NCBI GenBank assembly: GCA_001465935.1
Contig: LNKV01000056.1
Location: 62,001-126,000 of the forward strand
Reading direction: 5' to 3'
Source: Clarireedia homoeocarpa
Taxonomy: Eukaryota > Ascomycota > Leotiomycetes > Helotiales > Rutstroemiaceae
DNA: 64,000 bases
The position numbers were made by a program, and so were the translations under genes. Numbering within the stretch: the first letter of the stretch is position 1; each line of letters starts with the position of its first letter. Under the pieces are notes generated by a model. That model did no database searches, was not told the DNA's origin, and saw only the letters and a program-made list of their open reading frames with translations. This document shows positions 22,064 to 32,375 of the stretch, piece after piece.

Positions 22064-23268
22064 TTACACACCCATGGTAAAATCATGTTCGATTCCTGGT
22101 GTGACGCTTGCCATGAACTAGGAAGTTGTTAGTAAGGGATTCATTAAGTAAATTAAGGGAAGGAGAGTGAAAATGCCATACCTTCAAGAACACAACCAGA
22201 TATTGATCCACCCTTATGGCAACTTCTTCCTCATCGCCATTAAAATCAGAATCATGTTGCAGCACCTCCCACTCATCATTCCCATTCCCACCAGCCTTCA
22301 TTCCCTCCACAAGTCCCTTTTTGTCGCCAATATGCGTCTTCTCGAGATCATCGACTAGACCCTCCATACCCGTGTTTCTCGACCCCGGAACGGCTTTGCC
22401 TTGTTTTTGTTTCTCGCGGCGCAGTTTCAGCGCGGCGTCGGCACGGTCGAGGAGGGTTTTCATTACACTAGCGTGTTTGCAGGGATGGATGGATGCCATT
22501 TTGATGTTGTTGCTGAAGTAGGGAAAGTCTTCTAGGGTGACAGTTTTGTCTTTGTAGTCGCCAACAATATCTTCCATCATGAGGTGCGGTGGGAGGGGCT
22601 GAGAGCTAGCGAGGTAGCCTGAGAGGTATAATCGTGGAGTTCGATAGTAGGGTGTATATGCGATGTAGATGGTATATGTTCGACGAGAGCTGCTTCGAGT
22701 CAGTATTCGTATCTGTTTCAAAGAAAATGGTGACTCACGAATCAGCATTATCAGCTTTTGGATCCCGAATAATAGCTTCTTCGTCATCCTCCTCGTCCTC
22801 CATATCAGGAATATCATCCTCATCATCTTCCCTCTCCCCCATCTCGCCACTCTCATCGACGGTTCTCACATCTTTAACTCTCGCCTCTTGACTCGCAGCT
22901 AACCCACCAGTTCTCAACCACCCATCTTCGTCATCTCCTGGCGAATGAGGTCCACCAGCTCTGAAATCCTCACCGTCTCCAACAACCGTCTCATCGTGTC
23001 CTGCTTCGCCAGCGAAATCGTCATCCAATCTGCGATGGCATGGCACGCCTCTTGTGACTAAGAACTGCTTCCCGGCGGGTAGATAGTTGACTCGCTTGCT
23101 AATAGGTGATGCGTCCGCCCAGGACCATGTCGGGAACTTATAAACTAGGTAGTCGCCGGCGGCAACGAATTCTTCTGGGGTGATCTGGCCGTTCGTGCGG
23201 AATGTAGATGTGTGCGAGACGGGAGCCCACTCACGGACTCGATCGAGAGTGCTGTGGATGAAGTTCAT
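22064..23268 (-). CDS. ATG3: Autophagy E2-like enzyme Atg3
   Basis: Three exons in order of transcription: 23268-22739, 22689-22182, 22117-22064; 363 residues. Atg3 is the E2-like enzyme that transfers Atg8 to phosphatidylethanolamine during autophagosome formation. The N-terminus MNFIHSTLDRVREWAPVSHT is the membrane-sensing helix. GQITPEEFVAAGDYLVYKFPTW follows. A long acidic flexible region lies around residues 110-176. The E2 core has RTYTIYIAYTPYYRTPRLYL and the catalytic cysteine in SIHPCKHASVMK (Cys about 247). The C-terminus IEHDFTMGV is typical. The first intron is short (49 bp) with a tandem acceptor (aagcag); use of the upstream AG would add one serine. The last exon codes only 17 residues, FMASVTPGIEHDFTMGV. 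The ATG at 23268 is used because the longer frame starts with TTG. Confidence 0.95.
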
Positions 23269-23958
23269 GGTAGCGGGGTTGATTTGTTCCAAGGGTTGGC
23301 GGGGTTGTTCAAAGGGGTTTATTGTCTGTTGGGTTGGTTTTCGCTTTGTTATGTTGTTACTCGGTGGTACTGGGCGCTCGTACGCTTTGGAAATTTGGAA
23401 ATGTTTCTTGGAAGATTCGCGACCTTTGCAGATGATGACGCAAGTTGGATGTTGTAATGCTGGTGAAGGTTGTTGGGTGAGCGTTTGTAGGGGGTAGGTT
23501 GGCGGTAGCCTTAGATGTTGCTCTTATCGATGTTATCGCCGAATCCTTAGCGGATAGCAGTAGTTCTATGGGGGTTTGTTCCGTGTGACATCTACATGTG
23601 ACCTTTCTCAGTTATCTTTCGACCTTGATGAATCACTTCGGAATTTGGATGACCTCTTGTGGCTGTGTACTTGTTAGGTTTGCCGTGTTTTCTCTGAGGA
23701 GATGAAGGGTTCTTATAGATCGTCAACTGTCAAGTAACTTAGGACATACCGATTACAAAGTACAGCTAGCAGGAAACCATGTGTCTGAAATGCACAATAA
23801 ATGAATACTTATGTTGTACAGAACCTCCAACTTCTTTGAAGTGGTAGTCATAGGTGATAAATTGGACTTATTCCGCTTGATCCAAATCTAATGTTTCACT
23901 ACGATAGCAAAGAACAGCTACAGATCCGTGGACTTAAAGCTCACCGCCGTATATATCA
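23269..23958. other. Intergenic region upstream of ATG3
   Basis: 0.7 kb holding the ATG3 promoter and the 3' flank of the CCDC97-like gene. No gene or repeat supported. Confidence 0.55.
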
Positions 23959-24734
23959 TTAAAAGTCCTGTATACCGGTCTCTCCGCCAGTCCCAGCGGT
24001 TGTCCCCTCCTTTTCATCCTCTTCTCCAACCCATTCCGGTTCCTCATCCTCAAACCATTTCTCTTCCAGCTCCCTATTCTCTATCTCGTCATACTCGCCC
24101 CCAGCATCCACCTCTTTGTAATCAAAATCGTGATCGTCCCCTCTCAGAAACTTAAGCGTCATCTCAAATTTCCACCTCTCGAACCCCTCTTCTTTGCTCT
24201 GAGGTACTTCGTCTGGATCTTCTGGCAAAACTTCACCACTTTCTCCTCGTGCATAGCTTACATACGGGACGCCATGATCTGTCTCAATACATCCAAGGTT
24301 AGCATCCCGGTCCTCTGATGAGCCTTCATGGTGTCCCTTCAAAGCTGCAAGTTTTGCCTCGGAGCGATATAAATCTGCTTCTAGTACTCCAGAATACCCT
24401 TTGGCACGCCCGTCTGCTTCTCTTTCCGCAGCGGTCTGGAATCGTCTGATACATCGATCATACAACAATGGATCTATATCTAATGATTAGTGTTTGCTAA
24501 GGAGTTGGATATTTTAGCAAAACATTAACCTGCAAGCTCCAGGTCTGGAGATGTGAAATATGACGGATGCCGATCAAGATATATTTTACGTCTATTCTTG
24601 ATCCGGATGCGTGCAGTGCGCTCCGGAGATTCTTGTGATTGTGGTTCAGGTGTGTTGGGCTCTCTGTGAGGCATGATGATGGGTTGAATTCTGTTGCTGC
24701 GAGTTGAAGGACCGGGTGTGCAGTTTGAAGTCAT
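23959..24734 (-). CDS. CCDC97-like protein (DUF2052)
   Basis: Two exons in order of transcription: 24734-24530 and 24479-23959; 241 residues. The joined protein carries, after a disordered N-terminus, the block HPSYFTSPDLELADIDPLLY across the intron, then RRFQTAAEREADGRAKGYSG. The C-terminal region FLRGDDHDFDYKEVDAGGEY and LEEKWFEDEEPEW matches my recollection of CCDC97 (DUF2052), a protein found with the SF3B part of the U2 snRNP in animals. A nuclear RNA-processing role is therefore inferred. The 50-bp intron is GT-AG in phase 1. The ATG at 24734 is the first; a second in-frame ATG 20 codons later is possible. It is divergent from the phosphatase gene with 392 bp between them. Confidence 0.78.
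24004..24070. repeat. 67-bp block shared with 20837-20903 (copy B)
   Basis: Second copy of the shared coding block. The sequence encodes the acidic WFEDEEPEW segment, which is native to the CCDC97 family, so this copy is probably the source. Confidence 0.85.
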
Positions 24735-25126
24735 GTGGAAAGGTGGCGAAGTCGGATCGCGATATTGGCGATATCTGAGTGATTAATTACTGTACTGCGA
24801 GTAGATTGCGGTGGCTCAGCCTTGACAGCATTGATGTTAAAGTCGCCCCGAAATCGCCCCCAAACCTGCCCCGCGGAACGGGAATGCTGTCTTCGAGTTC
24901 AATACAGTAGAATTAAGTGCGCAAGAATGCCCAGGTGTAAGTTGGGTTCGGCATTATAAAAGAGGATCCACGGAAGTGGCTCGGCTAGACCCCCTCGACC
25001 CCCTCCATATTCAATACTCACTAGTTGCGCTGTACTTTATTTGGAATCTTGATAGGAATACTGTTGGATTTCACCATTTCACGTTTCTAGATACACATAG
25101 TTTTATTTCCGAGAGTTCTTTTCAAG
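24735..25126. other. Divergent promoter region, CCDC97-like / phosphatase
   Basis: 392 bp of bidirectional upstream sequence. No further feature recognised. Confidence 0.55.
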
Positions 25127-26050
25127 ATGAGTTTGGCAAAGGAAGCACTCGCGCCCCCGTTCATAACAGTCGGCGGAATTCCCAACTTTCGTGATCTGGG
25201 CGGATATCCCACCTCCTCGGCTTCACATTCTATCCGTCAGAAGGTAGTCTATCGTTGCGCCGAACCACAGAAGGTTACCAAAGATGGAATTGCGACGATG
25301 CAGGAATTGGGAATAACTCATATCTATGATTTGAGATCCCAAAACGAGATTGAACGCAATGAGAAAGCGGGTAGGGGAGGAATAGTAGAATGGGAAGGCT
25401 GCCAACGTGTCTTTGCGCCTGTGTTCCCAGCACAGGATTACAGCCCAGAAAGATTGGCAATCAGATACCGAGATTATGCATCAGCTGGTACTGAGGTGAG
25501 TTGGATATTCGATGTTGGCGAGTCTTGCTAAAAGGCCAAAAGGGGTTCACGAGAGCATATCTAGATATCCTGAACAATGCTCCACCATCATACAGAACTA
25601 TCCTCCTTCACCTTGCCAACGAACCCTCAAAACCTTTGATTGTTCATTGCACCGCAGGAAAAGACAGAACCGGAGTAATCTGTGCTCTGATTCTATCGCT
25701 TTGTGGAGTGGAGGATGAGGTTATCGCTCGCGAGTATGCTCTGACCGATTTTGGGCTCCCTTCGGAGTGGAAGACAGAGGTCATTGAGCATTTGATGGCC
25801 AACCCGGCCATTAAGGGTAATTATGAAGGAGCAACCAACATGATAAGTTCCAAGTAAGTACAGCATTGCTATTGCGTTACCTTACTAACCGGTTACCAGA
25901 GCCGAGAATATGCTTGCTACTCTGAAGATGCTCAAAGAGACATTCGGTGGCGCAGAGGGGTATGTGACAGAGAAATGCGGACTTACGAAAGAAGATGTAG
26001 AGAAGATTCGCAAGAACTTGGTTATCGCATCTCCAGCTGTTTATAAATAG
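25127..26050 (+). CDS. Tyrosine/serine protein phosphatase (Y_phosphatase3 family)
   Basis: Three exons: 25127-25495, 25543-25853, 25900-26050; 276 residues. Cysteine-based phosphatase of the family that includes bacterial PtpB-like enzymes and many fungal homologues. The N-terminus has the family block GGIPNFRDLGGYPT and the general acid region ITHIYDLRSQNEIE. The catalytic P-loop is VHCTAGKDRTGV (Cys about 159, Arg about 165), a CX5R signature with the Lys-Asp typical of this family, which often acts on phosphoinositides as well as on phosphotyrosine. The first intron (47 bp, gtgagt...aaaag) is short but gives an in-frame GFTRAYLDIL. The last exon codes the helical C-terminus. Substrate cannot be predicted from sequence. 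Confidence 0.88.
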
Positions 26051-26349
26051 GTGATGAGTCTCTAGATGTTGGATAGTAAACTTTAGATCGCCCGTCCTTT
26101 TTCGGCTCGTCTCCCTTGTGAAACATTTTGATGCAAGCCTCTGCCCCTCCATACTTCGATCGAGAAGGGTGGAAGGGAAATCTCAGGTGCACGTGCCATG
26201 CTCGCTTATTAGAACTAGTGTTGAGCTTCGAAAGCTAGAAGTCCGTAAATTTTTCATCAATGCTTTCTCATGAACCCCACGATACCTGTCAACTATTCTC
26301 ATACTCGAGAATCCCCCTTCTTTTTGTTTTCGAATAGAGGGGCTCCATT

Positions 26350-27624
26350 ATGAATGTCTCTACGAGATGTCCATTCATCTTTTCTTCGAGTGCGACTTGC
26401 ATGAAGTCATTCCTTAATCAAGTACCTTCACGATCCTTCTCGTCAACACAACCACAAAATGCGCGAAGAGCTACAAGGCAGCGACGGCAGATGTACAATT
26501 GGCTTTCTACTCAAGGAGATGTTTTCCGGAATCCATTGCCTAATTCTACGAATTATTTGGGTGCCTACAATGCCGCTGGCCAGCTGAGAAGGGCCCAAGG
26601 TGGTGCCGCTGCGAAGAAAGCTGAGGATGGTGAACTACAATCTCAAGAGGATGCTACGGGGTCGAACAGAAACTCCAATCTTCCGCCCGAAACAGTGAAA
26701 GACTTAATTCCGTTTGTTTATAACAAGACGTTTGTGAGCCCGTCTGTTCTGAGCGAAGAAATGAGAGAAAAGATCTGGGAGAGGGTAATGCTAGACGCTC
26801 GATCAGTCAGGGAGGTGAGTGTCGAATTCGGGGTCGACATGAGACGTGTAGGCGCCGTCGTGCGGTTGAAGGAGATAGAGAAGGAATGGGAACGAACTGT
26901 AAGTCACTAATAATATCTTTTATGTCTACGGTCCCCTTACTTTATGATGATTATATAAAAATCGATTAGTCTTCAAGACAACTACATGGTTACAAAATTA
27001 TGCATGCGAGCCTCTCTGAAAGTTTCTTCGACTCCATTAGATTATTTGGTAAAAGGTCTCCACAGCTTGGACTAACCGCCAATCTAGGGAAAACCACTGG
27101 CGCGACCATATGCTGAAGCTGTCATGTCCATGGTCCCAAAAACGGAATACAATCCAAACGGTAGAAACAATCATGAGTCAATCAACGATCTCCCTGTTCA
27201 TGCAGCTACTGGACCACAGATTTTTTATCCGACTTCCGAATCCCGACACTTCACTCGTGTCGATGCTGCGAAGGTGTTCGATGAAAAGCTTCTTCCAGCC
27301 GATGAACGGATACCACATCCTCAGATGATCCAATCACACAAGGACTTCAAATTAGGTATACCATTTGAGGAGCGCATGCAACGGGAAGAAGCGAGAAAGG
27401 AGGCAGAAGAGAAAAAGAGACAAGGCCTTGCAGCGTCAGACGCAAAGAAAGAGGCATCAGTAAAGAAGGTCGAATCCCAAAGATGGCAATTCAGATTTAC
27501 CGAAATCAACGTGGATGACATTGGAAAAGATGGTAGGGGGCCCAAGGGTACTGGCTGGAGGTATGGAAGACCTCTGATGGATCGAAGCAGAGGACAAGTG
27601 AAGATACCTACGAGTGTCCCATAA
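26350..27624 (+). CDS. MRPS35: Mitochondrial small ribosomal subunit protein mS45 (Bot1p family)
   Basis: Two exons, 26350-26898 and 27088-27624; 361 residues. The family (eukaryotic mitochondrial regulator, Bot1p; yeast Mrps35) is a fungal small mitoribosomal subunit component. The N-terminus is Ser/Arg-rich and mitochondrial-presequence-like (SFLNQVPSRSFSSTQPQNAR). Family blocks include RQRRQMYNWLSTQGDVFRNP, LPPETVKDLIPFVYNKTFV, and SVREVSVEFGVDMRRVGAVV. The second exon gives GKPLARPYAEAVMSMVP, a charged helix EERMQREEARKEAEEKKRQG, and the conserved RFTEINVDDIGKDGRGPKGT ending. The intron of 189 bp has an ACTAAC branch point about 15 bp before the acceptor. It is transcribed in tandem with its neighbours. 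Confidence 0.88.
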
Positions 27625-28289
27625 TCATGACATTGGAATCTGCATTTATAAATGTGTCTTTATGGAGTTTTGGGACCCTTCATGGCATTAGCGGCTGTCA
27701 GGGTATGCATTTGTATGATATATGACGATGTTCTGTACATTTAAGAGAAGGCTATGTCTGCCTTACATGTCTGAGGATAGAGGTATTCACATCTACATAG
27801 ATGCGGATATAGCGGCATGGAATGGTAGGTAAAAACTTACATCCAGATCCTTTAATCACACAATTTGCGCATTTCCAGATGATTTTCCATCAATTATATA
27901 TATGTACAGTGGTGATATGTTCACATCTTGCATTCTTTGCACTTTCTGCTTTCTTTCAATCCCCAAAGTTTTTTTATGTTCTTAGCGCGGTACACTAAAG
28001 TCAAATGGCGCTAGTTCCGTTTTCAGACATGGTGACAGATTTTCATGATTCTGAGGGCTCATGATTCGCATACAAAAGGGTCCTTTATCATCCCAAAGCT
28101 CCCCAGCCGAAAAAGAACGCATCTCGACATATTTCACTTCTCCGATATCACGTGAATATCAGTACAACATATCCACCATCGACGCCCAAGAAACATCAAC
28201 GCCAAACTCCATTGGTCAGATTATATTGAAACGCAGAGGTTTTACACTGCTTGGTTTTAGTATCTTTTCGAAATACAAAATCGTTCGAG
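27625..28289. other. Intergenic region upstream of NC2-beta
   Basis: 0.66 kb holding the mS45 3' UTR and the NC2-beta promoter. A perfect TCACGTGA palindrome lies at 28148-28155. No gene recognised. Confidence 0.55.
28148..28155. promoter_or_regulatory. TCACGTGA palindrome, 135 bp upstream of NC2-beta ATG
   Basis: Perfect E-box palindrome of the type bound by Cbf1 and USF-like bHLH factors. Position in the proximal promoter supports a regulatory role, which is inferred. Confidence 0.45.
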
Positions 28290-31133
28290 ATGTCGGATAG
28301 GGAATTTTCCAGTAAGTTCAGCGAATACTTCTTCTCACGTGACCTCGAATCGCTGGAGGCTACCGGCATGGAGAAGATGTGAACTTCTTGGAGAATGAGA
28401 AAGTGAAAGTAGTAAGAATAAGTATTCGAACTGCTTCAACTCGGTAGTCCAATCGATTGCTCTCATGATTGCACTTAAATAACTTCCTCGAATCTTACCC
28501 TTCCATCTGACCCAAGAATGCCTTGCGAATACTACAATATATGTCAACAATATTCCAAGCAGTACTTGCTTCCTTCCCCCAAAACGTTACCAAGAAATCT
28601 ATTAAAACTCTCGCTGACGTACCTTCTTCTCCTAGGCAATGATGATCTATCTCTTCCTAAAGGTAACAAAAATATTTCCTTTTCCGTTTCATAGCATCCA
28701 TAGCCATCATTATCATTCATATCGTCAACCCCAATGGAGAAGGAGTGTGAATGCTTCCTGGATGCATGGGCAATACGCAAAGGATCCATCTTGAAGAACA
28801 CATACCAAAGATCCTGGAGTCACAAATCATCCTGTTTTATGAGTAGGAACTACGTTGCAGAAAAGCCACGATCGGTTTCCTACTACGCGGAACCTGGAAC
28901 GCCGACTGAATCCGATTTTGCATACTTTGGCTTCAAAGAACCGACTCAGTTCTTCAAAGATTTTGAACCATCGATTAATCCAACCCCATATTCATACCAT
29001 GAGTCGCCATATTCATATCGAATACAAACATTATCAGCCGAGGCTACGGCGTCTATTCCGCAGAGAGCGTCAAGTCTTGCCTTTGACTCGTCACCAACTC
29101 CAGCAAGCCCAATAAAGCCCGCAAGGAAATTCTCCCAATATTCATCCTCTACTTCTGGGGGTCCACGGTTTTCAGCGAGTCTGGACTTTGATCGCAAGAA
29201 TGGGGATCATGTCAAGAAAGTGCTGGATGATTTGCGGACATGGTATAACGAGGTTTCTACATCAATTTCTCAACCACTTCCGCCGAATATCAAATGTCCG
29301 GAGAACGGTGAAAAGGCTCTCCCAATACACGAGTCTTTTAGAGAGAAACCTGGGTTTCTTGAACCATCGCTTCTCCATCCTCCCTCGAGTCAGTCTCCTA
29401 AAAGTACTACCACAAAGCTACCTGATCCTGCACTTCGATTGAACGACAACGGTCAGTTCATTCTTAAAACCGGCCAGCACGCCAATCCTCATGCTCTTGG
29501 TGTTCCGAATACTGTGCCTCGTACTATGATTCCCCCAAGTCCGAAAAGCGTGGCTCCTCTGCATGCTCCGGGAAGTCGCAGGATCCCACGCCCACAGCCT
29601 GGTCGAAGAGCTTCTAGTCTTCCACTACCCAGACTCCCCGAACTCAATAGTCGCTCAAAGGTTACAATTCTGCGAAAACCTCTTCCCAATGCTGATGTAG
29701 CATTGCCACGACCGGCCAGAAAGCAACAATCGTACCAAGTGCTTCAAGATGGAGATAATGAGGGTCTACGCAACGGCTTCGACGCTACTATAACTACCCC
29801 AGTCCATCAATCATACCCCAAGACCACAGGATCACTGCGTGGAAAAGTGCTTCAGAAGTACCGAGCAGGAAGTCTTCAAACCAAGAACATTGTATCCAAG
29901 CGTTCGCAACTCTTTGCCGAAGCCAGGTCTCTAGACCGAAGCGCAAAAGCTTTAGTTTCCGAAGCGGTCGAAATGCCAAGAAACAGTAGTACCATTGTCA
30001 AAGTATCTAGCTTCGCGAGCGCTAAAGACACTAGCGCGTCTGCAGATCTATCTAGTGCTGTCAAGGAACCATATATCAAAGTCCGTAGCCATCAACTAGC
30101 CGATCGAAGCCTATCAGAAAGGGCTGCACTTATCCAGACCAACCTCAAGCACATGTTACCATGGGAAGTCTCAGAATATCTCTTCATGGCCTCGCAGCTG
30201 GATGGCACTTGTGACGAGTACATTGGATTTGGCGATATCCAGTCATCTGCAGCAACCGTTCGGTCCATCTCACCCATTCTTAGTCAATGTGCTATAATCC
30301 AACATACAGATGATACCAGCTCTGAAGCAATTGGATGCTCAAAGGAATCTTCACGTGCTCATATTTAAAAGCAAAACGCACGCTCGGAAACTGGAGTCGT
30401 AGCCGTCACTTCTTCTTTTCCATCTCCTTCCTCCTAAAAGTTAAACGGACGTCCTACCGTGGAAATCCTCAACGCCCTGTTTCCCCCTTCACTCGCCTTT
30501 CTTATTCCGCTTTACAGAAACCCCTCTTACTAACCATCCCTTCCCATAATCTAGCAACAGTCCAAAAAATCGTAACAGAGATCCTCCCCGCATCATCCGG
30601 ACTCGCTTTTGGCAAAGACGCCCGCGATCTCCTCATCGAATGCTGCGTCGAGTTCATCACGCTCATCTCCAGCGAGGCAAATGAGATATCGGAAAAGGAA
30701 AGCAAGAAGACAATTGCGTGTGAGCATATTACAAAGGCGTTGGAGCAACTGGGTTTCGGAGAGTATGTGCAGGATATCATGGAGGTGGCGAGTGAGCATA
30801 AGGAACAGTTGAAGGTGGGTTGTGTTCTTCAATTGTTTTTTTGGGGGGGGGATTTCCTAGGTGGGAGGTTGTGGATTGTGGGCGGTGGATCAGGGTTGGT
30901 TGTTTGTGGGCTGGGGGAAGAGGAAATGAAAAAGAGGGTATCATGGACAGTGACTTCACAGTTGGAAATGAAGGAAACATAAAATGGAGGAAAGTGAAAA
31001 AGATGCTAACTATAAATCTCCACAGGGCCGAGAAAAGAAAGCAAACAAACTAGAGCAATCGGGTCTCTCCACCGAACAGCTACTAGCGATGCAAGAAGAA
31101 GCTTTTAGGGATGCAGCCCAACGTCATGGCTGA
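28290..31133 (+). CDS. NCB2: Negative cofactor 2 subunit beta (NC2-beta / Dr1)
   Basis: Four exons: 28290-28311, 28636-28662, 30555-30814, 31026-31133; 138 residues. NC2-beta is a histone-fold protein that pairs with NC2-alpha and binds TBP on promoters to repress or tune RNA polymerase II initiation. Exons 1 and 2 give MSDREFSSNDDLSLPK and exon 3 continues ATVQKIVTEILPASSG, matching the Dr1 N-terminus (NDDDLTIPR...) across a phase-1 junction. The histone fold includes FGKDARDLLIECCVEFITLI, SSEANEISEKESKKTIACEH and ALEQLGFGEYVQDI. Exon 4 codes GREKKANKLEQSGLSTEQLL and ends at a stop. The second intron is 1,892 bp, far longer than others here, and contains an intact 544-codon frame on the same strand. 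Splice ends are GT-AG throughout and phases agree, so I trust the long intron despite its size. Automated annotation would probably truncate or fuse this gene. Confidence 0.88.
28335..28342. promoter_or_regulatory. TCACGTGA palindrome in NC2-beta intron 1
   Basis: Second perfect copy of the palindrome, 187 bp from the first and inside the first NC2-beta intron. It could belong to a separate promoter for the nested open frame that starts at 28734. This is inferred from position only. Confidence 0.4.
28734..30368 (+). CDS. Disordered protein of unknown function, nested in an NC2-beta intron
   Basis: A 544-codon uninterrupted frame from an ATG at 28734, lying wholly within the second intron of NC2-beta (28663-30554) on the same strand. 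No domain recognised. The N-terminal 35 residues are less typical of the rest; a second ATG at 28839 (MSRNYVAEKPRS) may be the true start. The body is Ser/Pro-rich with a cluster of aromatic residues (SVSYYAEPGTPTESDFAYFG, then PYSYHESPYSYR), a short helical stretch DHVKKVLDDLRTWYNEVSTS, and basic proline-rich segments (residues about 280-320). The C-terminus contains the most structured part, ERAALIQTNLKHMLPWEVSE followed by YLFMASQLDGT. Length and even composition make chance openness unlikely. Only 71 bp separate it from the preceding exon, so its promoter would have to lie in NC2-beta intron 1 or be shared. Confidence 0.7.
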   Translation: MEKECECFLDAWAIRKGSILKNTYQRSWSHKSSCFMSRNYVAEKPRSVSYYAEPGTPTESDFAYFGFKEPTQFFKDFEPSINPTPYSYHESPYSYRIQTLSAEATASIPQRASSLAFDSSPTPASPIKPARKFSQYSSSTSGGPRFSASLDFDRKNGDHVKKVLDDLRTWYNEVSTSISQPLPPNIKCPENGEKALPIHESFREKPGFLEPSLLHPPSSQSPKSTTTKLPDPALRLNDNGQFILKTGQHANPHALGVPNTVPRTMIPPSPKSVAPLHAPGSRRIPRPQPGRRASSLPLPRLPELNSRSKVTILRKPLPNADVALPRPARKQQSYQVLQDGDNEGLRNGFDATITTPVHQSYPKTTGSLRGKVLQKYRAGSLQTKNIVSKRSQLFAEARSLDRSAKALVSEAVEMPRNSSTIVKVSSFASAKDTSASADLSSAVKEPYIKVRSHQLADRSLSERAALIQTNLKHMLPWEVSEYLFMASQLDGTCDEYIGFGDIQSSAATVRSISPILSQCAIIQHTDDTSSEAIGCSKESSRAHI

Positions 31134-31803
31134 TTGCTGGAAGTGTTCGATGGACGAATGGGTGGATGAATCGATGGAAGAAAAGGAATGGTTTATGGAG
31201 TTTAGTGCGTTTTTGCTGTCGCTTTTGCTGCTTTTATGGTCTCGTATTTTTTGTTTTCTTTGTGCGTGCTAGTTTGGCTTCGTCTCGGTTCCGAGTTTGA
31301 GCCTACCTTTGCATACATGGTTGGAGTGTGGGATGGATGGATAGTGCTGGTTGAGGGCGTCTTCTATTTCTTCTTTTATTCTGTCTCTCTCTTTCCCCTA
31401 TACTCGTCGAAGGGGGCGGATTTAGGGGTAGAAATGGTAGGGTGTGGAAGTTAGTATGTAGGCTGGTATAGAAGATACTGCGTGCTTGAGCTGAGTTGTA
31501 GCTTGTGAGGGATGAGGGGTAGGAAGTAACGATATCAAAGGGAAGGGAAGGAAAGGAAAGGAAAGCGAGGGAGAATCAAAGCAATTGAAAATGAAAAAAA
31601 TTGAAAAATTGAGTCGAAATCGAGTATACTGTGTCCTACTTTGGCATTTCTAACTAGAAAGCGGAAGTATGCTTTTATGAAAGAGAAAAGAGGGGGAGGG
31701 GTTAAGATAAGATGCATGCATATGAATGGTCTTTTTGTGAGAAATACTATTTTTTGAAATTTGCGAGACAGGGGACAGAGAGAGAGATAGATATAAGTAT
31801 AAG

Positions 31804-31834
31804 GAAGAAGAAGAAGAAGAAGAAGAAGAAGAAG
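31804..31834. repeat. (GAA)n microsatellite
   Basis: About ten uninterrupted GAA/AAG triplets in non-coding sequence downstream of NC2-beta. Confidence 0.85.
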
Positions 31835-32198
31835 AGTTTGAGTTTGAGTTAAGGGGGGGGGGGTTGGGTTTCAGTACTGAATGAATGAATGAATGATGGA
31901 TAGATGTTGTTGATACTGTATGAATCAAGAACGAAACGAAACGGAACGGATGAACCTGTACTGTACGAATAGAAGACTATGCATGCTATATATAGCTTAA
32001 CTATACAGTAACGAACGAGAGGGGGCTTTTTCTGATGATACTTCTTGCATAAGTAAGTTAAGTGTTTGTGGCTGTGCTGTTTGGTTGTATATCGGGGGGG
32101 GGGTTTGCATTACTTTCTTTTCTTCGTCCTTTGCTTTAACTAGCACTGCTGTAGGTAGTCTGTCTGCTCGGCTCTATATACAGATGCAAGCAATGCTG

Positions 32199-32228
32199 TT
32201 TGGGTTGGGTTAGGTTGGGTTGGGTTGG
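32199..32228. repeat. TTGGG-rich short tandem tract
   Basis: Repeats of TTGGG with one TTAGG unit, about six units. It resembles telomeric DNA only loosely; see the rejected list. Confidence 0.6.
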
Positions 32229-32375
32229 TTTTTACTTATTTGTTAGGTAGTTACTTAGTTAGTTGGTTAATATTCACATGTCTGCATCAATTCCATGTAC
32301 AAGAATCTTATCCCATCTCTTCATGCAACAACGTCCGTCATCTTTTCCCCCTCCTCTCCTCTTAAGCATGCAAAA

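Larger units (their letters stand above)
31134..32375. other. Convergent intergenic region with microsatellites
   Basis: 1.2 kb between NC2-beta and ETR1 3' ends. Holds a GAA tract (about 31804-31834), short poly-G runs near 31853 and 32094, four gaat copies near 31881, and a TTGGG-rich tract at 32199-32228. No gene supported. Confidence 0.6.

Noticed and set aside
32199..32228. Telomere-like tract
   Set aside because: Mostly TTGGG with one TTAGG; not the TTAGGG repeat usual in filamentous ascomycetes, only about 30 bp, and located among ordinary genes.
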